A DNA stretch of 64,000 nucleotides from the NCBI GenBank assembly GCA_033964015.1, contig CM066915.1, positions 14,300,372-14,364,371 of the forward strand, given 5' to 3'. This document shows, one piece after another, positions 58,101 to 64,000 of the stretch. Position 1 is the first letter of the stretch. Every line of letters starts with the position of its first letter. Under the pieces are notes generated by a model. The model was given only the letters and a program-made list of their open reading frames with translations, was not told the DNA's origin and searched no databases. Position numbers and translations under genes: made by a program. This DNA comes from Scolanthus callimorphus. Taxonomy: Eukaryota; Cnidaria; Anthozoa; Actiniaria; Edwardsiidae.

Positions 58101-61100
58101 GAGTGAAATACGGCAAGTTCAAAATACGTGACTGGTGTTGCGTGACATAAATAGCTTTGGCGATATCTCGAGAACTAGTTGTCAGAAGGTGCCGAAATTT
58201 CGTGTGACAAATCCTTGAACAGAGTTATATTCATCACAGAAAGGATATATCTGCAGGTCTCTTGGTTTAGAAGTTAGCTTTTTGATGACGTCACATGAAA
58301 ACCGAGAATTGAGTACTCCAAATTTACGCCAAAAGCAAATTAGATACTGAAACAGTGCCAACTGTGTATGACCTCCAAAGTTGCATCCACGGATTTTCAT
58401 TCCATTTTCTCCAAATTCTCGGGTCATTTGTATGAAAATGGATTTTCCAGTCAATCGTTTTATTAAATCCCACATGTTTTGCATTCATTCCGTCCACCAC
58501 CTCGAAATCCTTTCAAGCGAGGATTCACCTACATGCAGTGAATCCTTGGATGCTTCTGCAGAGATACATGGATCTTTTTTCTTACGTTCTAGCGTGGCCG
58601 TATTTTCGAAGTTCGTGGTAGTTTGGGTGAAGCCAAGGGATGCTATACTAACGCCATTGCTATCAACCCACGACATACTCCAACTATGCAGCGAATGGTA
58701 CGTATGGCAAACTGTGATTAGGGCGGTTTTCATACGACATACTCTTTCTCCGATTGGGCACCTGCTCGCGTGTTAGTTTCTTTGTATAGTATCTGGTGGC
58801 ACTCTTCATTTCCAGAGGTGAACGCAACAGACACGGCCATACACGAGATGCTGTGGTGGGCCTACTAGTTAGCAGTCATACACCGGGGAGAATGCAAGAT
58901 GTCTTTGCCTCTTTATAAGTGCGAAGGGCAAACTGGACGTACATTTCGCATGTCCTGACTCATCATGTGCATCCATCATTGTAATTCATTTGTTTTCTCC
59001 GTCCGCAGGGTGCAGTTCACCAGAAGCTCAATAATCTGATCATGGCAGAGAAAGTTCTTCGTGAAGCTATCAATGTGGATCCCACTTTGCATGTTGCATG
59101 GTAAGTGACTAGTTCAACATGGTCAATCTGGCCGACCCATCTACTAGGGTCAACCAGTTGGACTTGTTAATGGTATCAATTCAATACTTGTTCGATATTT
59201 CTTGTGAACAAACACGTTTTGATATCCCATGTATGTTCAAGGATGTTCAGTAAAAGCTCAATCACGTCCAACGATGTTCAACCAAAAGATTGGTGAAAAC
59301 AGTCCGCGCCTTCAGGCTGGGCTTGTGAAAATCGAACCTTCCTAGTGTTATTGTGCCAACGTGTTCACAATGCTGCGTGAAAATTGTTGTACATCCACTT
59401 AGTAACGTTGAACATTCAATGAACATGTTCAACTGGTTTCAACCAAACCCGAGAAACGGAAGAGGACAGTGGAACAAGCACTCTGGTTGTGAAAGCTCCT
59501 GGGTATGATTCAGCCATACGCCTGACGAGCCTCTTCCTGGCTCATTGTGAGCTGACGTTTCTCTGGCCCCCCTTTCTCGTTTCACGTCTTTCGGATGAGA
59601 CGGTAGGCCGAGGTCCGGTCTGTCAAGACAGTACACCAAAAAGAGGGGACGTTGGTAAATGAATATCCTCAGTGATAGTTCTCACAGATGTTTATCCCCA
59701 CTCACCATCAGGGCCCAACATGGAGACTAGATTTTGGACCCAATCGACGACCAACCAGGCGTTAAAGGCTCTTATTACCCATCTCAAAAATCGTGTCAGT
59801 AAACAACAACGCCATTTCTAGCGGATTTCAAAAGATCACATTTATTGTATATGATAACATACGTGGTACACAGTATGCGTGTTTGAGGGATCCCATTTAT
59901 GCAGGTATACTAGTGAGTCATCCCAAATAAATTGTTTTGTAGAGATGCGTTTTACCAAATTCTCTCCTGCATTCAATATGCAGGTGCGGCGGAGCACCCT
60001 AAAAAGTGGGGGTGCCGAAGAGGCAAAAAATGAAGTGGACACGTAATTTCGTTTTTTCATGTTTTTAGGCCATATATACATTTTGGTGAAAATATGCACA
60101 ATGTAATCTTAACCCCACTGTTCTCTGAACAGACACAAAAAGGACACGCTTCTGTTCTTTTTCTTCTTTACGTGTAAATACAAAAAAATATATCTAGCTT
60201 CAAAAAGTGGGGGTGCTCAGCCCCCCAGTTCAAAAAGTGGGGGTGCTCGAGCACCCCCTGCACCCCCGGATCCGCCGCCTATGCTATGAGCTATTCGTTT
60301 GGGAAGATGGCAAGACAAACAACCCAAATCTGCCACCCGTCGACAAACTATGGCTTGCAAATGTGCAAAAGAAACGTTTTTGTTTCCTCAAGTTTGACCT
60401 GAGACAAGTGAGAATAAAATTGTAGTCTTAGACTAGTACCAACGAGGATCGACATTTTTAGTACAAGAAAAGGGATACAGGCGGCCTCCTATGAGATCTG
60501 AATCATTATTAGAAAATCCCACTTGTCTCGGCTGGAATGGGCCTGTGGCGCCAGCGCTGATAATATTTCACTCAGTTTTCACTAGCCTGCGTTGACAGCC
60601 GAACTAACCTGGGTTGAACTAACCTGGGTTGAGTCCAACCCAGGTCAACCCAGGTTAGTTCGGCTGTCAACGCAGGCTAGTTTTCACAAGCACCCTTCCC
60701 ATCTATCCGAGATCCGCGTTATTGGACTGGCATTATGTACTGGAGTATACTTTTCAATAGAATGCAATCTCGGTACACTAGAATGGGCTCCACGTTTTCC
60801 GGCTTTCAAAATTCCAGGACTTTCAAGGACCTTTTCAAGGACGTTTCAAAAAATGTAATGACCTTTCATAACGGGTTTTCCGGTGGATTATAAGAACAAT
60901 ATGGATGTCCTTTGTTTCAAAGATAGCACATTGATAGTATTCATTCAGGTTCTTTTCTTTTCATTTTACAACATACACACTCAACATCTTGCAAATCTTT
61001 CTTCCATGACTTTTAATGACTTGATGGTTTTTGTAAAAATTCCATGACTTTCCAGTCCTGGAAAAGGACATATCTAAAATCCATAACTTTCCAGATTTTT

Positions 61101-61287
61101 AAGGGCCCGTGGAAACCCTGTAGACCCCATCACCAATTGATTGCCATTTCCTTACAGGCATAACCTGGGTGTGGTCTTGGAGCAACAAAGGGAGCACGAG
61201 GCCGCAAGTGAATGTCTCTTCACATCTATAGACCTGGAGGCAACCTATCCTATCCTCGCCTTTACTAATGTGCCATGGTATCTATGA
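37151..61287 (+). CDS. TTC7: Tetratricopeptide repeat protein 7 (PI4KIII-alpha scaffold)
   Basis: Scaffold of the plasma-membrane PI4KIII-alpha complex with EFR3 and FAM126/hyccin, supporting PI4P synthesis. Twenty-two exons join in phase to 844 residues (human TTC7B 843): 37151-37280, 38227-38375, 38468-38636, 39355-39562, 41665-41743, 42152-42366, 43056-43119, 44016-44153, 45241-45324, 45747-45851, 47542-47656, 48559-48616, 49560-49632, 50232-50333, 50853-50911, 54613-54729, 54835-54944, 57078-57212, 57535-57632, 58593-58697, 59009-59100, 61158-61287. The start is in a strong ACCATGG context; residues 8-15 read ALENEIER. Landmarks are VVYDLLTVAL, FHLWFQFALSL, YLHLMTLLLSAQKK and the end TNVPWYL. 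TPR helices fill the C-terminal half. All introns are GT-AG. A pseudo-copy of exon 21 sits in intron 17. Confidence 0.96.
38664..39085. mobile_element. G/C-rich MITE related to 31,863, with nested foldback
   Basis: TGTGTGGTTCCAG and TTCCAGAGATTATCCATACC at the left face CACACAATTCCAGAAATGAT with ATCCATACC at the right. A separate inverted pair, GCTAGCCGGGCTCTCCAGTG and CACTGGAGAGCTGGCTAGC (38,876-39,013), is nested within. It lies in TTC7 intron 3. Confidence 0.6.
39944..41338. other. Repeat-rich part of TTC7 intron 4
   Basis: Clusters of TTAA(C/T)CC(A/G)GG-like motifs (GGTTTAAC, AACCCAGGGTTAA) occur near both ends (39,980-40,080 and 41,140-41,335) in mixed orientation, suggesting a degraded element with subterminal repeats. 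The frames inside at 40,477-41,092 match nothing I recognise. Confidence 0.35.
41346..41453. mobile_element. Foldback MITE in TTC7 intron 4
   Basis: ACATGACCGCTTGGAGATAC with AAATTTTATCTTC pairs with GAAGATAAAATTCGTATCTC and GCGGCCATGT. Confidence 0.8.
43165..43593. repeat. Perfect inverted repeat, 193-bp arms
   Basis: Arms at 43,165-43,357 and 43,401-43,593 are exact reverse complements by eye over their whole length, with a 43-base loop. The arms start TGGTGTGATTCGTGCCGGGA and end at the loop with ACAAAACAGCCCT. There is no target duplication and no transposon-like end. It lies 45 bases after TTC7 exon 7, in intron 7, and is transcribed with the pre-mRNA. Confidence 0.95.
45539..45712. mobile_element. 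Foldback MITE in TTC7 intron 9
   Basis: AGGGAATTTCTGCAGAAACC and CATCCATGGGAAA pair with TTTCCCATGGATG and GGTTTCTGTAGAAATTCCCT. The inner part also pairs (CATGGGAAGTGTTCGGAATT with AAATCCGAACACTTCACATG). It ends about 35 bases before the acceptor of exon 10. Confidence 0.82.
46863..47016. mobile_element. Foldback MITE in TTC7 intron 10
   Basis: GTGCGTATATCCAGTTCTGG and AGCAC..GGATAGTTGAGAGAGCAC are mirrored by GTGCTCTCTCAACTATCC and CCAGAACTGGATATACGCAC, with arms over 45 bases. Confidence 0.82.
47310..47519. mobile_element. TIR MITE next to the exon 11 acceptor
   Basis: TAAAGCCCTGGCCAAACGAA is inverted as TTTCGTTGGGCCAAGGCTTTA, and internal motifs GCGCAAGTC..ACTTGCG repeat. The right end stops only about 22 bases before TTC7 exon 11. 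Confidence 0.75.
48638..48945. mobile_element. TIR MITE in TTC7 intron 12
   Basis: AAGGCCCGTTTACACTTGC at the left faces GCAAATGTAAACCGGCCTT at the right, with inner TTTTT(T)CGC and GCG repeats. Confidence 0.7.
49286..49540. mobile_element. TIR MITE in TTC7 intron 12
   Basis: GCCGGTTGCGTTTGACCGTT and CTAACAGTTCGCAC, then GAAAGTTGCG, are mirrored by CGCAACTTTC, GTGCGAACTGTTATGG and AACGGTCAAACGCAATCGGC, arms of about 70 bases. Confidence 0.82.
49795..50075. repeat. Repeat copy shared with 62,070-62,270
   Basis: Shares TTATTTCAATAAAGGTTGT, a GAATCGA block and CTTTACCCATATTCCC with the copy near 62,070. A hairpin with arms GACCGGGCTTCCTGTG and CACAGGAAGCCCGGTC lies at about 50,010-50,071. Confidence 0.6.
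51084..52041. mobile_element. hAT-like TIR element with CGTGATCCGTGA repeats
   Basis: AGGGGCGTACAGG is inverted at the right end. CTATTACC (left) and CTATTACG (right) flank it, a 7-of-8 match to an 8-bp target duplication. The subterminal regions repeat CGTGATCCGTGAAA-like motifs in inverted senses; the core has GCGCGCTTCGCGCGC palindromes. No transposase is seen. It lies in TTC7 intron 15. Confidence 0.7.
52431..52468 (-). ncRNA. Degenerate hammerhead ribozyme remnant of a Penelope-like element
   Basis: On the minus strand, CTTGATAAT precedes a hairpin GGCGTA-ATGGC-TACGCC, followed directly by CGAAACGTTGCG. Penelope-like elements carry type I hammerheads of the form CTGATGA, stem II, GAAAC in their terminal repeats. 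Stem II and GAAAC are intact, but the first core strand is altered (CTTGATAA), so activity is doubtful. Confidence 0.5.
52541..53440 (-). CDS. Penelope-like element: RT C-terminal part and GIY-YIG endonuclease
   Basis: An open frame of about 297 residues belongs to a Penelope-like (PLE) retroelement. The first third covers the end of the reverse-transcriptase and thumb region (MEVETDGMLPFVGVELLKRA, IKPTNTGLLLHYQSHVDKRY). Residues of about 200-235 form the GIY-YIG module: VVYKFECNLCEAGYVGYT, including a CxxC-type pair, then R..LHERVEGHK. The frame ends at KVFI. The catalytic YVDD part is missing because the copy is cut at 53,440, where an inverted fragment of the same element begins. It is a retroelement remnant in TTC7 intron 15, not a host gene. 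Confidence 0.88.
   Translation of the reverse strand, partial: PIMPDQETADHFLETLNHSHPSVRFTMEVETDGMLPFVGVELLKRAPKIETRVYIKPTNTGLLLHYQSHVDKRYKQSLVATMLDRAYRISSSWSHFSDECGRLREVFIKLKYPQHLVDRTIKRFINSKLSPDHTPTPLARTENETVRIILPFKDQTSANFVKQQLCKLSSRVNTTIEPVFVSRKLNQDLKVPERKPAIVNQQCVVYKFECNLCEAGYVGYTRGHLHERVEGHKRKASSIYKHYAHEHNGVMPEPLLSNFSVLAKCSSKFDCLIKETLLIRELRPTLNVQSDSISAKVFI
53441..53737 (+). pseudogene. Inverted Penelope-like RT fragment with frameshift
   Basis: The plus strand encodes RT motifs YEQIDGVAMGSP and, in another frame, MANVFMCHIEEILETQG and YYRRYVDDTL, the catalytic YVDD box. A one-base loss after GSP breaks the frame near 53,483. The end (53,591-53,731) repeats in inverted order the beginning of the minus-strand copy. 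This segment supplies the part of the element that the minus copy lacks. Confidence 0.82.
55244..55490 (+). mobile_element. tRNA-derived SINE
   Basis: A-box-like GGTGGCGCAGTGTG and B-box GAGTTCGAACCCCGG, then a body shared with the copy at 22,229 and the tail ACGAGTTATCCACGTAAAAT. The tail is copied again at about 55,998 by the 543-bp duplication. Confidence 0.78.
55441..56355. repeat. 543-bp-period duplication enclosing a TTC7 exon copy
   Basis: A 372-bp segment starting TCAGTCTCATTGGAGTACTG occurs at 55,441-55,812 and again at 55,984-56,355. Between the copies lies the exon 21 fragment. The segment joins the SINE tail, unique flank and the left end of the TIR element at 55,555, so it is a local duplication and not one transposon. 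Confidence 0.92.
55555..56640. mobile_element. Tc1/mariner-like TIR element, left part duplicated
   Basis: CAGTCGAAGCTCTC ends are inverted, with TA at both borders (55,553-55,554 and 56,641-56,642). AGCTCTCGTAAGCGACCA recurs through the element in both senses. The left end appears twice (55,555 and 56,098) because of the 543-bp duplication. No transposase is seen. Confidence 0.75.
55811..55985 (+). pseudogene. Partial copy of TTC7 exon 21 and its donor inside intron 17
   Basis: These 175 bases are identical by eye to 59,027-59,201: the last 74 bases of exon 21 (encoding NLIMAEKVLREAINVDP and on) plus 101 bases of the following intron with GTAAGT. The acceptor and the first 18 exon bases are absent, so it is probably not spliced in. 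It sits 1.1 kb before exon 18, out of order with the gene. Confidence 0.92.
57919..58003. repeat. Inverted repeat with CCGCCAT(G/T)TTGGAG ends
   Basis: GGAGCCGCCATGTTGGAGCC and GGCTCCATAATGGCGGCC face each other around CCAGCAGAG. It resembles the CCATCTTGG-ended foldbacks of the channel intron. Confidence 0.5.
59977..60290. mobile_element. Probable MITE with AGTGGGGGTGC motifs
   Basis: GCGGCGGAGCACCC at the left and GGATCCGCCGCC at the right, with AAAAAGTGGGGGTGC three times inside. The inverted ends are imperfect. Confidence 0.45.
60591..60681. repeat. Perfect 37-bp-stem hairpin
   Basis: ACTAGCCTGCGTTGACAGCC..GGGTTGA (60,591-60,627) is exactly inverted at 60,645-60,681, with CTAACCTGGGTTGA repeated in the loop. 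About 91 bases in total, in TTC7 intron 21. Confidence 0.85.
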
Positions 61288-61650
61288 CTGTCCAGACTCC
61301 AGCAAAGTCAAACGGAAAGTAGCATGAATCTAATCGAGGAAGGCCCACATCTACAAAATAAATGAATAACTAGATACCTTTTGCTTGGTTACACATCTTA
61401 ATCTGATTAGCGACCAATCAGTAGGAAGTGAGGTGTCATAACCATGGTACGCTGAAGAGACGAGATCAGCCAAATGGATGAACGTTTTATTAATGGAAGT
61501 AGTTTCCTTTTGGCTTTGCAGGCAACACTCGTATCGCGACCCACATTTTTCAAACATGTGTTCCCTTTGCTGCCGTTTTGCCAGTCAAACCGTGTGAGCT
61601 TATCAGATCCTTGACCTGCTTCACCTAGTGAAGTCTTCTGGATCCTAGCA

Positions 61651-61921
61651 GTGGCTACACGAGCAATTTTTCCTTGACAAGGAAATTTGGCCGTGTAGAC
61701 GAGAAACGAATATTTGCGGAAGTGATCTGCTTTTAAGCGCCAACGATGATTAGGTCAGCAGACATACAAACACAAACAAGGAAAAACTAATGATGACGTC
61801 ATGAAAAATTGTCAATTTTTTTATCGTCTACACGAGCAAATAAAAATTGTCAAGGAAATATTGCTGTCGCGTCTACACGGTCAAGTTTCTTTGTCAAGGA
61901 AAAAGTGCTCGTGTAGACGAC
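61651..61921. mobile_element. Foldback MITE with CTACACGAGCA ends
   Basis: GGCTACACGAGCAATTTTTC and CTTGACAAGGAAA at the left are mirrored by TTTCTTTGTCAAGGAAAAAG and TGCTCGTGTAGACGA at the right. Related motifs recur in the centre. Confidence 0.72.
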
Positions 61922-63018
61922 GCTTTACTTCCACAGTCGCATGCCTACTTTTGTTGCTCATTAGGTCACACGGTCTGACTGGGAGAACTGAAAACCCCGA
62001 ACGAAATGTGGGTCAGATTATTTGTTAGTTGATCTTATGGGACCTGGGCTTGAGGTACTTTCATTCTGGTGCATACAGCTATTTCAATAAAGGTTGTCGG
62101 AGCAACCGCACTACAGGGGAAATGGTAAAAATGTGAGGGAATAAGAAAAAGAATCGATACGGTACACAAGTGTGCTTTGAGATATCTTCAAATATTTTTA
62201 TGTTATCATTAGCTCTTTACCCATATTCCCTAGCGGTCTGCCGGATGCGTACACTTGAGCGCTCTACCGACAACGTTTCTTGGAACAGCTGTATAACACA
62301 TTCATTGTGGCACAAGTAGATGAAAGGTATTCACTTGTCGACGAAAAGACTCGCAATATATAACGCAACTGATATAATCTAAAAAACGTACAATTAAATA
62401 TTGTAGTGGAAGAGTTTTCATTAACCTGTTAACAATATGTAAATTGTATAGATATTCACTCATTAAAAGAGGATAAACGAATTATACTTAAAAGTTTATT
62501 TGATGTATTGTCTCAATCTTGACAAATAAATCAGTACAAAGGTCATAATAGTCTACCCCCTATCGAGCAACACTGCATAAACACTAATTGTTCTACCCCT
62601 GTGGAAATTCCAGAGTTCTGCACAAACCCGTGTGGAAATTTGAAGCAACTCCTGAGGAAATCCAAGTTCTATTGTGGCCACTGTGGAAATACCGAAGTCA
62701 AAAGAAAGGCCCCGTGGAAATTCCACGGTCAAACACAAACCCCTGTGGAAATCGCTGGTCCCTTGATAATAGGTGGTAAAGGAAATTTAAAGAGTATATG
62801 CCACGAATCAGTTTTTGGTATTCTTAGACATTATGATTAGAGGAGTACTTATTTCAACTTTGAATGGCATCGAGATTTTGTGCGCCGAAAATGACCCTCC
62901 GAGTATCTTTGTCAAGGTGTCGGATGTCTATTTGCATGACGTAAACTTGTGTTTAATATCAAATGTAGGAATTCTTGGTTTGCACTCATTCCCATGGGAG
63001 TAAAATCAAAAACGCGCG

Positions 63019-63092
63019 GCGGCCATGTTGGTGTACAGAACAAGGAGCAACAAATGAACTTTTGTTTGTTCCTGTACACCAACATGGCTGCC
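63019..63092. mobile_element. Short foldback element
   Basis: GCGGCCATGTTGGTGTACAG is mirrored by CTGTACACCAACATGGCTGC around a loop of about 35 bases. Confidence 0.65.
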
Positions 63093-64000
63093 AATGACGT
63101 CACGTGCAAACCAGCAATAGGTTTTGAGAGCGAGATTCACAGAAAAATTATTTCTCAAAGCAAATTTATATATTACATGCAACTTTATATCCGAGTATGT
63201 ACACTATATTTGTACCACTCTTATTTTGATTTTACGAGCTACATAGATAATTTGCTTCTCTCACTATTGTTTTCCTCTGCTCAAACAAACAAGTTGACGT
63301 CACTGAAATCCGACGTTTGATACGCATCAAAAGTTCCAGAGAGTCAAACTCAAAACTTGAAAGCGTCGTAACTTTGCTGCGTTTGATCTGATCTTGTTCC
63401 ACTTTCTTTGGAGTGAGTCATTTACTAATAGCGATCTTTTGGTGGACTAAAAATTGCCAAAAAAGCCCAATAATAATAAAGGACAGTTTGGTCCATTGCT
63501 TGCTGACAGCAGTCACTTTTGAAATCAGCTCTGGGTTATGTTCTCTCTTTGTTCAATTAAATAGTATTTTTATCAATTAGGTGTGAACATGCAGTTTTCA
63601 TAACGACAAGTAGATGCCGGAGCTTGCTTGCTTCCTTGGTTACTTCTCATAAATGGCATTTACATTTCAGTATTCTTGCACCTTCCCCTGGGCATCCTGC
63701 CTTACTTTTCCGCTAGACTGTAGTATTGCTTACTGCACATTCCATCTCATCTAACTCATTTCCTTGGTCAGCGCTTCTGAAAAAACTTGTAGGCCTTTGT
63801 ACTTGGAGAGTAATTCACTGAAAAGATACAAATTAAACTTTGGTCAAGCCCAAAATAAACTTTTCTTTTCAACAAAATGAATTTGGGCTATTCTGGCTTA
63901 TAGGTGTACCAGGCCAACATTTGCTGGGGCAAGAGACTCAACATAATGAAAATTGTAGCACAAGTTAAAGAAATGATATAAGAATCAAAAGTACTAAAGT

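Larger units (their letters stand above)
61288..64000. other. 3' flank of TTC7 and spacer
   Basis: No further gene is seen. A degraded TIR element is suspected at about 61,535-62,014 (GACCCACATTT..AAATGTGGGTC), enclosing a foldback at 61,651-61,921. A repeat copy shared with 49,795 is at about 62,070-62,270, a GTGGAAAT motif cluster at 62,596-62,752 and a foldback at 63,019-63,092. The window ends in unassigned AT-rich sequence. Confidence 0.5.

Overview
The window reads as nuclear DNA of an invertebrate animal, most likely a cnidarian (anthozoan). It is AT-rich, its genes are cut by many GT-AG introns, and the coding exons match animal families closely. Introns and spacers are packed with short foldback and terminal-inverted-repeat (TIR) elements, tRNA-derived SINEs and a Penelope-like retroelement. 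The species call is inference; the gene calls rest on translated exons joined in phase.

Layout. (1) 1-5,398: no recognisable gene, one 3' LINE fragment on the minus strand. (2) 5,399-10,118 (+): four phase-0 exons of a Shaw/Kv-like voltage-gated potassium channel whose N-terminal T1 exons lie outside the window. Its introns hold a 39-bp minisatellite carrying CRE and E-box palindromes and an 81-bp array that repeats a splice acceptor in frame. (3) 10,119-16,359: TIR elements, a 56-bp minisatellite and a Mutator-like element with a perfect 9-bp target duplication. (4) 16,360-19,583 (-): two neighbouring orphan genes that share a C-terminal helical motif, plus a small membrane-type ORF. (5) 19,584-23,122: spacer with a Tc1/mariner-like MITE and a SINE interrupted by another MITE. 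(6) 23,123-36,945 (-): NOP53 (GLTSCR2), 11 exons. (7) 36,946-37,150: a 205-bp divergent promoter. (8) 37,151-61,287 (+): TTC7, complete in 22 exons and 844 residues. (9) 61,288-64,000: spacer with degraded repeats.

Functions. NOP53 is a nucleolar 60S-assembly factor that docks the MTR4/exosome. TTC7 is the TPR scaffold that holds PI4KIII-alpha at the plasma membrane. The channel is a membrane protein. No shared pathway is evident; the only visible regulatory link is the head-to-head promoter of NOP53 and TTC7.

Most notable observations: a partial copy of TTC7 exon 21 placed in intron 17 between two copies of a 372-bp segment; a perfect 193-bp-arm inverted repeat in a TTC7 intron; in-frame duplicated splice acceptors at the S4-S5 linker of a channel whose S4 has lost half its charges; and a Mutator-like insertion splitting a small ORF.
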